DNA from: Apostichopus japonicus
Lineage: Eukaryota; Echinodermata; Holothuroidea; Aspidochirotida; Stichopodidae
NCBI RefSeq assembly: GCF_037975245.1
Contig: NC_092580.1
Location: 9,027,001-9,091,000, forward strand
Length of the DNA: 64,000 nt
Reading direction: 5' to 3'
Shown here: piece by piece, positions 43,318-56,870 of the stretch
Layout: every line of letters begins with the position of its first letter
How positions within the stretch are numbered: position 1 is the first letter of the stretch
The notes under the pieces: model-generated
What the model saw: the letters and a program-made list of their open reading frames with translations, nothing else
Told to the model about the DNA's origin: nothing
Database searches by the model: none
Program-made: the position numbers and the translations under genes

Positions 43318-44549
43318 ATCAATCGAATGTTCGACACCGATCAATCGAATGTTCGACACCCATCAATCGAATGTTCGACACCCATCAATCGAATGTGCGA
43401 CACCCATCAATCGAATGTGCGACACAGATCAATCGAATGTTCAACACCGATCAATCGAATATACGACACCTATCAATCAAATGTGCGACATGGATCAATC
43501 GAATGTTAGACACCGATCAATCGAATGTTCGACACCAATCGACCGAATGTGCGACAACCATCAATCGAATGTGCGACACCAATTAAACGAATGTTCGACA
43601 CCGATTAAACGAATGTTCGACACCGATCAATCGAATGTGCGACACCTATCAATCGAATGTGCGACACCGATCAATCGAATGTTCGACACCCATCGATCGA
43701 ATGTTCGACACCCATTAATCGAATCTTCGACACCGATCAATCGAATGTTCGACACCCATCAATCGAATGTTCGACACCCATCGATCGAATGTTCGACACC
43801 GATCAATCGAATGTTCGACACCGATCAATCGAATGTTCGACACCAATCGACCGAATGTGCGACAACCATCAATCGAATGTGCGACACCAATTAAACGAAT
43901 GTTCGACACCGATTAAACGAATGTTCGACACCCATCAATCGAATGTTCGACACCCATCAATCGAATGTTCGACACCCATCAATCGAATGTTCGACACCGA
44001 TCAATCGAATGTTCGACACCGATCAATCGAATGTTTGACACCCATCAATCGAATGTTCGACACCCATCAATCGAATGTGCGACACCGATCAATCAAATGT
44101 TCGACACCCATCAATCGAATGTGCGACACCTATCAATCGAATGTGCGACACAGATCAATCGAATGTTCGACACCGATCAATCGAATATACGACACCTATC
44201 AATCAAATGTGCGACATGGATCAATCCAATGTTCGACACCGATCAATCGAATGTTCGACACCGATCAATCGAATTAGCGGCACCGATCAATCAAATGTGT
44301 GGCACCGATCAATCGAATGTTCGACACCGATCAATCGAATGTTCGACACCCATCAATCGAATGTTCGACACCCATTAATCGAATCTTCGACACCGATCAA
44401 TCGAATGTTCGACACCGATCAATCGAATGTTCGACACCCATCGATCGAATGTTCGACACCGATCAATCGAATGTTCGACACCGATCAATCGAATGTTCGA
44501 CACCCATCAATCTAATGTTCGACACCCATCAATCGAATGTTCGACACCC
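43318..44549 (+). repeat. 1,232-bp tandem duplication, copy a
   Basis: This is a 56-unit block repeated head to tail. The private variant GTTCAACACC (a CpG to CA change) at about 43,440 recurs at about 44,672, which fixes the period at 1,232 bp. The left limit is G43317 against C44549. It contains two ATCGACCGAATG cassettes, one GAATTAGCGG unit and one CAATCTAATG unit. Confidence 0.85.
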
Positions 44550-45781
44550 ATCAATCGAATGTTCGACACCGATCAATCGAATGTTCGACACCCATCAATC
44601 GAATGTTCGACACCCATCAATCGAATGTGCGACACCCATCAATCGAATGTGCGACACAGATCAATCGAATGTTCAACACCGATCAATCGAATATACGACA
44701 CCTATCAATCAAATGTGCGACATGGATCAATCGAATGTTAGACACCGATCAATCGAATGTTCGACACCAATCGACCGAATGTGCGACAACCATCAATCGA
44801 ATGTGCGACACCAATTAAACGAATGTTCGACACCGATTAAACGAATGTTCGACACCGATCAATCGAATGTGCGACACCTATCAATCGAATGTGCGACACC
44901 GATCAATCGAATGTTCGACACCCATCGATCGAATGTTCGACACCCATTAATCGAATCTTCGACACCGATCAATCGAATGTTCGACACCCATCAATCGAAT
45001 GTTCGACACCCATCGATCGAATGTTCGACACCGATCAATCGAATGTTCGACACCGATCAATCGAATGTTCGACACCAATCGACCGAATGTGCGACAACCA
45101 TCAATCGAATGTGCGACACCAATTAAACGAATGTTCGACACCGATTAAACGAATGTTCGACACCCATCAATCGAATGTTCGACACCCATCAATCGAATGT
45201 TCGACACCCATCAATCGAATGTTCGACACCGATCAATCGAATGTTCGACACCGATCAATCGAATGTTTGACACCCATCAATCGAATGTTCGACACCCATC
45301 AATCGAATGTGCGACACCGATCAATCAAATGTTCGACACCCATCAATCGAATGTGCGACACCTATCAATCGAATGTGCGACACAGATCAATCGAATGTTC
45401 GACACCGATCAATCGAATATACGACACCTATCAATCAAATGTGCGACATGGATCAATCCAATGTTCGACACCGATCAATCGAATGTTCGACACCGATCAA
45501 TCGAATTAGCGGCACCGATCAATCAAATGTGTGGCACCGATCAATCGAATGTTCGACACCGATCAATCGAATGTTCGACACCCATCAATCGAATGTTCGA
45601 CACCCATTAATCGAATCTTCGACACCGATCAATCGAATGTTCGACACCGATCAATCGAATGTTCGACACCCATCGATCGAATGTTCGACACCGATCAATC
45701 GAATGTTCGACACCGATCAATCGAATGTTCGACACCCATCAATCTAATGTTCGACACCCATCAATCGAATGTTCGACACCC
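44550..45781 (+). repeat. 1,232-bp tandem duplication, copy b
   Basis: This is the second copy of the 56-unit block; no difference was found in the stretches compared. Beyond about 45,800 the sequence leaves copy a and follows 20,510 onward in domain A. The 43.3-45.8 kb pair is therefore one ancestral 1.25-kb block duplicated here. Confidence 0.85.
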
Positions 45782-48700
45782 ATCAATCGAATGTTCGACA
45801 CCCATCAATCGAATGTTCGACACCGATCAATCGAATGTTCGACACCCATCAATCGAATGTTCGACACCCATCAATCGAATGTTCGACACCCATCAATCGA
45901 ATGTGCGACACCTATCAATCGAATGTGCGACACAGATCAATCGAATGTTCGACACCGATCAATCGAATATACGACACCTATCAATCAAATGTGCGACATG
46001 GATCAATCCAATGTTAGACACCGATCAATCGAATGTTCGACACCAATCGACCGAATGTGCGACAACCATCAATCGAATGTGCGACACCAATTAAACGAAT
46101 GTTCGACACCGATTAAACGAATGTTCGACACCGATCAATCGAATGTGCGACACCTATCAATCAAATGTGCGACACCGATCAATCGAATGTTCGACACCCA
46201 TCAATCGAATGTTCGACACCCATTAATCGAATCTTCGACACCGATCAATCGAATGTTCGACACCCATCAATCGAATGTTCGACACCCATCGATCGCATGT
46301 TCGACACCGATCAATCGAATGTTCGACACCGATCAATCGAATGTTCGACACCAATCGACCGAATGTGCGACAACCATCAATCGAATGTGCGACACCAATT
46401 AAACGAATGTTCGACACCGATTAAACGAATGTTCGACACCCATCAATCGAATGTTCGACACCCATCAATCGAATGTTCGACACCCATCAATCGAATGTTC
46501 GACACCGATCATTCGAATGTTCGACACCGATCAATCGAATGTTCGACACCCATCAATCGAATGTTCGACACCCATCAATCGAATGTGCGACACCGATCAA
46601 TCAAATGTTCGACACCCATCAATCGAATGTGCGACACCTATCAATCGAATGTGCGACACAGATCAATCGAATGTTCGACACCGATCAATCGAATATACGA
46701 CACCTATCAATCAAATGTCCGACATGGATCAATCCAATGTTCGACACCGATCAATCGAATGTTCGACACCGATCAATCGAATTAGCGGCACCGATCAATC
46801 AAATGTGTGGCACCGATCAATCGAATGTTCGACACCCATCAATCGAATGTTCGACACCCATCAATCGAATGTTCGACACCCATTAATCGAATCTTCGACA
46901 CCGATCAATCGAATGTTCGACACCGATCAATCGACAGTTCGACACCCATCAATCGAATGTTCGACACCGATCAATCGAATGTTCGACACCGATCAATCGA
47001 ATGTTCGACACCCATCAATCTAATGTTCGACACCCATCAATCGAATGTTCGACACCGATCAATCGAATTTGCGGCACCGATCAATCGAATGTTCGACACC
47101 AATCGACCGAATGTGCGACAACCATCAATCGAATGTGCGACACCAATTAAACGAATGTTCGACACCGATTAAACGAATGTTCGACACCGATCAATCGAAT
47201 GTGCGACACCTATCAATCAAATGTGCGACACCGATCAATCGAATGTTCGACACCCATCAATCGAATGTTCGACACCCATCAATCGAATGTTCGACACCGA
47301 TCAATCGAATGTTCGACACCCATCATTCGAATGTTCGACACCCATCAATCGAATGTTCGACACCCATCAATCGAATCTTCGACACCGATCAATCGAATGT
47401 TCGACACCCATCAATCGAATGTTCGACACCCATCGATCGAATGTTCGACACCGATCAATCGAATGTTCGACACCGATCAATCGAATGTTCGACACCAATC
47501 GACCGAATGTGCGACAACCATCAATCGAATGTGCGACACCAATTAAACGAATGTTCGACACCGATTAAACGAATGTTCGACACCGATCAATCGAATGTTC
47601 GACACCCATCAATCGAATGTTCGACACCCATCAATCGAATGTTCGACACCGATCAATCGAATGTTCGACACCGATCAATCGAATGTTTGACACCCATCAA
47701 TCGAATGTTCGACACCCATCAATCGAATGTTCGACACCCATCAATCGAATGTTCGACACCGATCAATCGAATGTTCGACACCGATCAATCGAATGTTCGA
47801 CACCCATCAATCGAATGTTCGACACCCATCAATCGAATGTGCGACACCTATCAATCGAATGTGCGACACAGATCAATCGAATGTTCGACACCGATCAATC
47901 GAATATACGACACCTATCAATCAAATGTGCGACATGGATCAATCCAATGTTAGACACCGATCAATCGAATGTTCGACACCAATCGACCGAATGTGCGACA
48001 ACCATCAATCGAATGTGCGACACCAATTAAACGAATGTTCGACACCGATTAAACGAATGTTCGACACCGATCAATCGAATGTGCGACACCTATCAATCAA
48101 ATGTGCGACACCGATCAATCGAATGTTCGACACCCATCAATCGAATGTTCAACACCCATTAATCGAATCTTCGACACCGATCAATCGAATGTTCGACACC
48201 CATCAATCGAATGTTCGACACCCATCGATCGAATGTTCGACACCGATCAATCGAATGTTCGACACCGATCAATCGAATGTTCGACACCAATCGACCGAAT
48301 GTGCGACAACCATCAATCGAATGTGCGACACAAATTAAACGAATGTTCGACACCGATTAAACGAATGTTCGACACCCATTAATCGAATGTTCGACACCCA
48401 TCAATCGAATGTTCGACACCCATCAATCGAATGTTCGACACCGATCAATCGAATGTTCGACACCGATCAATCGAATGTTTGACACCCATCAATCGAATGT
48501 TCGACACCCATCAATCGAATGTGCGACACCGATCAATCAAATGTTCGACACCCATCAATCGAATGTGCGACACCTATCAATCGAATGTGCGACACAGATC
48601 AATCGAATGTTCGACACCGATCAATCGAATATACGACACCTATCAATCAAATGTGCGACATGGATCAATCCAATGTTCGACACCGATCAATCGAATGTTC

Positions 48701-49287
48701 GACACCGATCAATCGAATTAGCGGCACCGATCAATCAAATGTGTGGCACCGATCAATCGAATGTTCGACACCGATCAATCGAATGTTCGACACCCATCAA
48801 TCGAATGTTCGACACCCATTAATCGAATCTTCGACACCGATCAATCGAATGTTCGACACCGATCAATCGACAGTTCGACACCCATCGATCGAATGTTCGA
48901 CACCGATCAATCGAATGTTCGACACCGATCAATCGAATGTTCGACACCCATCAATCTAATGTTCGACACCCATCAATCGAATGTTCGACACCGATCAATC
49001 GAATTTGCGGCACCGATCAATCGAATGTTCGACACCAATCGACCGAATGTGCGACAACCATCAATCGAATGTGCGACACCAATTAAACGAATGTTCGACA
49101 CCGATTAAACGAATGTTCGACACCGATCAATCGAATGTGCGACACCTATCAATCAAATGTGCGACACCGATCAATCGAATGTTCGACACCCATCAATCGA
49201 ATGTTCGACACGCATCAATCGAATGTTCGACACCGATCAATCGAATGTTCGACACCCATCAATCGAATGTTCGACACCCATCCATCG
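45746..49287 (+). repeat. 3,542-bp tandem duplication, copy a
   Basis: This is exactly 161 units. The left limit is set by CAATCTAATG (45,741) against CCATCGAATG (49,283). Shared private variants include CATTCG at about 46,510 and 50,052, GTCCGACATGG at about 46,718 and 50,260, and the CGACAGTTCG unit with CATCAATCG following it. Confidence 0.87.
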
Positions 49288-52200
49288 AATGTTCGACACC
49301 CATCAATCGAATGTTCGACACCCATCAATCGAATGTTCGACACCCATCAATCGAATGTTCGACACCGATCAATCGAATGTTCGACACCCATCAATCGAAT
49401 GTTCGACACCCATCAATCGAATGTTCGACACCCATCAATCGAATGTGCGACACCTATCAATCGAATGTGCGACACAGATCAATCGAATGTTCGACACCGA
49501 TCAATCGAATATACGACACCTATCAATCAAATGTGCGACATGGATCAATCCAATGTTAGACACCGATCAATCGAATGTTCGACACCAATCGACCGAATGT
49601 GCGACAACCATCAATCGAATGTGCGACACCAATTAAACGAATGTTCGACACCGATTAAACGAATGTTCGACACCGATCAATCGAATGTGCGACACCTATC
49701 AATCAAATGTGCGACACCGATCAATCGAATGTTCGACACCCATCAATCGAATGTTCGACACCCATTAATCGAATCTTCGACACCGATCAATCGAATGTTC
49801 GACACCCATCAATCGAATGTTCGACACCCATCGATCGCATGTTCGACACCGATCAATCGAATGTTCGACACCGATCAATCGAATGTTCGACACCAATCGA
49901 CCGAATGTGCGACAACCATCAATCGAATGTGCGACACCAATTAAACGAATGTTCGACACCGATTAAACGAATGTTCGACACCCATCAATCGAATGTTCGA
50001 CACCCATCAATCGAATGTTCGACACCCATCAATCGAATGTTCGACACCGATCATTCGAATGTTCGACACCGATCAATCGAATGTTCGACACCCATCAATC
50101 GAATGTTCGACACCCATCAATCGAATGTGCGACACCGATCAATCAAATGTTCGACACCCATCAATCGAATGTGCGACACCTATCAATCGAATGTGCGACA
50201 CAGATCAATCGAATGTTCGACACCGATCAATCGAATATACGACACCTATCAATCAAATGTCCGACATGGATCAATCCAATGTTCGACACCGATCAATCGA
50301 ATGTTCGACACCGATCAATCGAATTAGCGGCACCGATCAATCAAATGTGTGGCACCGATCAATCGAATGTTCGACACCCATCAATCGAATGTTCGACACC
50401 CATCAATCGAATGTTCGACACCCATTAATCGAATCTTCGACACCGATCAATCGAATGTTCGACACCGATCAATCGACAGTTCGACACCCATCAATCGAAT
50501 GTTCGACACCGATCAATCGAATGTTCGACACCGATCAATCGAATGTTCGACACCCATCAATCTAATGTTCGACACCCATCAATCGAATGTTCGACACCGA
50601 TCAATCGAATTTGCGGCACCGATCAATCGAATGTTCGACACCAATCGACCGAATGTGCGACAACCATCAATCGAATGTGCGACACCAATTAAACGAATGT
50701 TCGACACCGATTAAACGAATGTTCGACACCGATCAATCGAATGTGCGACACCTATCAATCAAATGTGCGACACCGATCAATCGAATGTTCGACACCCATC
50801 AATCGAATGTTCGACACCCATCAATCGAATGTTCGACACCGATCAATCGAATGTTCGACACCCATCATTCGAATGTTCGACACCCATCAATCGAATGTTC
50901 GACACCCATCAATCGAATCTTCGACACCGATCAATCGAATGTTCGACACCCATCAATCGAATGTTCGACACCCATCGATCGAATGTTCGACACCGATCAA
51001 TCGAATGTTCGACACCGATCAATCGAATGTTCGACACCAATCGACCGAATGTGCGACAACCATCAATCGAATGTGCGACACCAATTAAACGAATGTTCGA
51101 CACCGATTAAACGAATGTTCGACACCGATCAATCGAATGTTCGACACCCATCAATCGAATGTTCGACACCCATCAATCGAATGTTCGACACCGATCAATC
51201 GAATGTTCGACACCGATCAATCGAATGTTTGACACCCATCAATCGAATGTTCGACACCCATCAATCGAATGTTCGACACCCATCAATCGAATGTTCGACA
51301 CCGATCAATCGAATGTTCGACACCGATCAATCGAATGTTCGACACCCATCAATCGAATGTTCGACACCCATCAATCGAATGTGCGACACCTATCAATCGA
51401 ATGTGCGACACAGATCAATCGAATGTTCGACACCGATCAATCGAATATACGACACCTATCAATCAAATGTGCGACATGGATCAATCCAATGTTAGACACC
51501 GATCAATCGAATGTTCGACACCAATCGACCGAATGTGCGACAACCATCAATCGAATGTGCGACACCAATTAAACGAATGTTCGACACCGATTAAACGAAT
51601 GTTCGACACCGATCAATCGAATGTGCGACACCTATCAATCAAATGTGCGACACCGATCAATCGAATGTTCGACACCCATCAATCGAATGTTCAACACCCA
51701 TTAATCGAATCTTCGACACCGATCAATCGAATGTTCGACACCCATCAATCGAATGTTCGACACCCATCGATCGAATGTTCGACACCGATCAATCGAATGT
51801 TCGACACCGATCAATCGAATGTTCGACACCAATCGACCGAATGTGCGACAACCATCAATCGAATGTGCGACACAAATTAAACGAATGTTCGACACCGATT
51901 AAACGAATGTTCGACACCCATTAATCGAATGTTCGACACCCATCAATCGAATGTTCGACACCCATCAATCGAATGTTCGACACCGATCAATCGAATGTTC
52001 GACACCGATCAATCGAATGTTTGACACCCATCAATCGAATGTTCGACACCCATCAATCGAATGTGCGACACCGATCAATCAAATGTTCGACACCCATCAA
52101 TCGAATGTGCGACACCTATCAATCGAATGTGCGACACAGATCAATCGAATGTTCGACACCGATCAATCGAATATACGACACCTATCAATCAAATGTGCGA

Positions 52201-52829
52201 CATGGATCAATCCAATGTTCGACACCGATCAATCGAATGTTCGACACCGATCAATCGAATTAGCGGCACCGATCAATCAAATGTGTGGCACCGATCAATC
52301 GAATGTTCGACACCGATCAATCGAATGTTCGACACCCATCAATCGAATGTTCGACACCCATTAATCGAATCTTCGACACCGATCAATCGAATGTTCGACA
52401 CCGATCAATCGACAGTTCGACACCCATCGATCGAATGTTCGACAAAGATCAATCGAATGTTCGACACCGATCAATCGAATGTTCGACACCCATCAATCTA
52501 ATGTTCGACACCCATCGATCGAATGTTCGACACCGATCAATCGAATTTGCGGCACCGATCAATCGAATGTTCGACACCAATCGACCGAATGTGCGACAAC
52601 CATCAATCGAATGTGCGACACCAATTAAACGAATGTTCGACACCGATTAAACGAATGTTCGACACCGATCAATCGAATGTGCGACACCTATCAATCAAAT
52701 GTGCGACACCGATCAATCGAATGTTCGACACCCATCAATCGAATGTTCGACACGCATCAATCGAATGTTCGACACCGATCAATCGAATGTTCGACACCCA
52801 TCAATCGAATGTTCGACACCCATCCATCG
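49288..52829 (+). repeat. 3,542-bp tandem duplication, copy b
   Basis: This is the second copy; the sequence diverges by about 52,864, so the exchange lies within roughly 35 bp of 49,288-49,322. It is near-identical to copy a except for a cluster at 52,441-52,520 (ACACCG to ACAAAG, and CATCAATCG to CATCGATCG). Both copies are collinear with 20.5-23.9 kb, 26.2-29.7 kb and 34.1-36.9 kb. Confidence 0.87.
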
Positions 52830-52959
52830 AATGTTCGACACCCATCAATCGAATGTTCGACACCGATCAATCGAATGTTCGACACCGATCAATCGAATGT
52901 TTGACACCCATCAATCGAATGTTCGACACTCATCAATCGAATGTGCGACACCTATCAAT

Positions 52960-55900
52960 CGAATGTTCGACACCGATCAATCGAATATACGACACCTATC
53001 AATCAAATGTGCGACATGGATCAATCCAATGTTCGACACCGATCAATCGAATGTTCGACACCGATCAATCGAATATACGACACCGATCAATCGAATGTTC
53101 GACACCCATCAATCGAATGTTCGACACCCATTAATCGAATCTTCGACACCGATCAATCGAATGTTCGACACCCATCGATCGAATGTTCGACACCCATCGA
53201 TCGAATGTTCGACACCCATCAATCGAATGTTCGACACCGATCAATCGAATGTTCGACACCGATCAATCGAATGTTCGACACCCATCAATCGAATGTTCGA
53301 CACCCATCAATCGAATGTGCGACACCTATCAATCGAATGTGCGACACCTATCAATCGAATGTTCGACACCGATCAATCGAATATACGACACCTATCAATC
53401 AAATGTGCGACATGGATCAATCCAATGTTCGACACCGATCAATCGAATGTTCGACACCGATCAATCGAATATACGACACCGATCAATCGAATGTGCGACA
53501 CCCATTAATCGAATGTCCGACAACCATTAATCGAATGTTCGACAACGATCAGCCGAATATGCGATTCCTGTCAATCGAATGTTCGACAACCATCAATCGA
53601 ATGTGCGACACAGATCAATCGAATGTGCGAGACCTATCAATCGAATGTGCGACACAGATCAATCGAATGTTCGACACCGATCAATCGAATATACGACACC
53701 TATGAATCAAATGTGCGACATGGATCAATCCAATGTTCGACACCGATCAATCGAATGTTCGACACCTATGAATCAAATGTGCGACATGGATCAATCCAAT
53801 GTTCGACACCGATCAATCGAATGTTCGACACCGATCAATCGAATTAGCGGCACCGATCAATCAAATGTGTGGCACCGATCAATCGAATCTTCGACACCGA
53901 TCAATCGAATGTTCGACACCGATCAATCGAATGTTCGACACCCATCAATCGAATGTTCGACACCCATCGATCGAATGTTCGACACCGATCAATCGAATGT
54001 TCGACACCCGATCAATCGAATGTTCGACACCCATCAATCGAATGTTCGACACCCATCAATCGAATGTTCGACACCCATCAATCGAATTTGCGGCACCGAT
54101 CAATCGAATGTTCGACACCAATCGACCGAATGTGCGACAACCATTAATCGAATGTGCGACACCAATTAAACGAACGTTCGACACCGATTAAACGAATGTT
54201 CGACACCGATCAATCGAATGTGCGACACCTATCAATCAAATGTGCGACAGCGATCAATCGAATGTTCGACACCCATCAATCGAATGTTCGACACCCATGA
54301 ATCGAATGTTCGACACCGATCAATCGAATGTTCGACACCTATCAACCGAATGTGCGACACAGATCAATCGATGTGCTACACCGATTAAACGAATGTTCGA
54401 CACCGATCAATCGAATGTGCTGCACCGATTAAGCGAATGTTCGACACCGGTAAATCGAATATACGACACCGATCAATCAAATGTGCGACATGGATCAATC
54501 AAATGTGTGGCACCGATCAATCGAATCTTCGACACCGATCAATCGAATGTTCGACACCGATCAATCGAATGTTCGACACCCATCAATCGAATGTTCGACA
54601 CCCATCGATCGAATGTTCGACACCGATCAATCGAATGTTCGACACCCGATCAATCGAATGTTCGACACCCATCAATCGAATGTTCGACACCCATCAATCG
54701 AATGTTCGACACCCATCAATCGAATTTGCGGCACCGATCAATCGAATGTTCGACACCAATCGACCGAATGTGCGACAACCATTAATCGAATGTGCGACAC
54801 CAATTAAACGAACGTTCGACACCGATTAAACGAATGTTCGACACCGATCAATCGAATGTGCGACACCTATCAATCAAATGTGCGACACCGATCAATCGAA
54901 TGTTCGACACCCATCAATCGAATGTTCGACACCCATGAATCGAATGTTCGACACCGATCAATCGAATGTTCGACACCTATCAACCGAATGTGCGACACAG
55001 ATCAATCGATGTGCTACACCGATTAAACGAATGTTCGACACCGATCAATCGAATGTGCTGCACCGATTAAGCGAATGTTCGACACCGGTAAATCGAATAT
55101 ACGACACCGATCAATCAAATGTGCGACATGGATCAATCAAATCTTCGACACCGATCAATCGAATGTTCGACACCGATCAATCGAATGTGCGACAGAGATC
55201 AATCGAATGTCCGACAACCATCAACCGAATGTTCGACACCCATTAATCGAATCTTCGACACCGATCAATCGAATGTTCGACACCCATCGATCGAATGTTC
55301 GACACCCATCGATCGAATGTTCGACACCGATCAATCGAATGTTCGACACCGATCAATCGAATGTTCGACACCGATCAATCGAATTTGCGGCACCGATCAA
55401 TCGAATGTTCGACACCGATCAATCGATGTGCTACACCGATTAAACGAATGTTCGACACCGATCAATCGAATGTTCGACACCCATGAATCGAATGTTCGAC
55501 ACCGATCAATCGAATGTTCGACACCGATCAATCGAATGTTCGACACCCATCAATCGAATGTTCGACACCCATCAATCGAATGTGCGACATGGATCAATCA
55601 AATGTTCGACACCGATCAATCGAATGTTAGACACCGATCAATCGAATTTGCGGCACCGATCAATCAAATGTGTGGCACCGATCAATCGAATGTTCGACAC
55701 CGATCAATCGAATGCTCGACACCTATCAACCGAATGTGCGACACAGATCAATCGATGTGCTACACCGATTAAACGAATGTTCGACACCGATCAATCGAAT
55801 GTGCTGCACCGATTAAGCGAATGTTCGACACCGGTCAATCGAATATACGACACCTATCAATCAAATGTGCGACATGGATCAATCAAATCTTCGACACCGA

Positions 55901-56870
55901 TCAATCGAATGTTCGACACCGATCAATCGAATGTTCGACAGAGATCAATCGAATGTCCGACAACCATCAACCGAATGTTCGACACCCATCAATCAAATGT
56001 GCGACATGGATCAATCAAATGTTCGACACCTATCAATCGAATGTTCGACACCGATCAATCGAATTTGCGGCACCGATCAATCAAATGTGTGGCACCGATC
56101 AATCGAATGTTCGACACCCATCAATCGAATGTTCGACACCCATCAATCGAATGTTCGACACCCATTAATCGAATGTTCGACACCGATCAATCGAATGTTC
56201 GACACCGATCAATCGAATGTTCGACACCCATCAATCGAATGTTCGACACCCATCAATCGAATGTTCGACACCCATCAATCGAATGTGCGACACCCATTAA
56301 TCGAATGTCTGACAACCATCAATCGAATGTGCGACAAGGATCAATCAAATGTTCGACACCTATCAATTGAATGTTCGACACCGATCAATCGAATTTGCGG
56401 CACCGATCAATCGAATTTGCGGCACCGATCAATCAAATGTGTGGCACCGATCAATCGAATGTTCGACACCGATCAATCGAATGTTCGACACCCATCAATC
56501 GAATGTTCGACACCGATCAATCGAATGTTCGACACCCATCAATCGAATGTTCGACACACATCAATCGATGTGCTACACCGATTAAACGAAAGTTCGACAC
56601 CGGTAAAATCGAATGTGCGGTACCGATGAATCGAATGTTCGACACCTATCAATCGAATGTGCGACACCGATCAATCAAATGTTCGACACCGATCAATCGA
56701 ATGTTCGACACCTATCAACCGAATGTGCGACACAGATCAATCGATGTGCTACACCGATTAAACGAATGTTCGACACCGATCAATCGAATGTGCTGCACCG
56801 ATTAAGCGAATGTTCGACACCGGTCAATCGAATATACGACACCTATCAATCAAATGTGCGACATGGATCA
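52960..56870 (+). repeat. Type I satellite, third instance of the 38.2-42.0 kb block
   Basis: Marker order matches 38,250-42,000 at offsets of 14,605 and then 14,869 bp. It also matches 31,080-34,130 at 21,773 bp. Deletion units lie near 54,370, 55,005, 55,425, 55,755, 56,565 and 56,745. A CAGCCGAATATGCG cassette lies near 53,550 and the GGTAAAATCG unit at 56,602. Unlike the copy at 39.6-40.2 kb, this one keeps the 264-bp segment (around 54,680-54,940), so it derives from the undeleted form. Confidence 0.8.

Larger units (their letters stand above)
41990..52960 (+). repeat. Type II satellite domain B (11 kb)
   Basis: Between about 41,880 and 54,360 there is no CGATGTGCTAC unit. The marker order follows that of 17,400-29,900: the rare CAATAGAATG unit at 42,156 (17,612 in domain A), then the ATCGACCGAATG, GAATTAGCGG and CAATCTAATG series. 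Offsets are about 24,543, 24,059 and then 25,291 bp, stepping by whole units. The domain contains the 1,232-bp and 3,542-bp tandem duplications. It ends at a deletion joint near 52,960. Confidence 0.8.
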
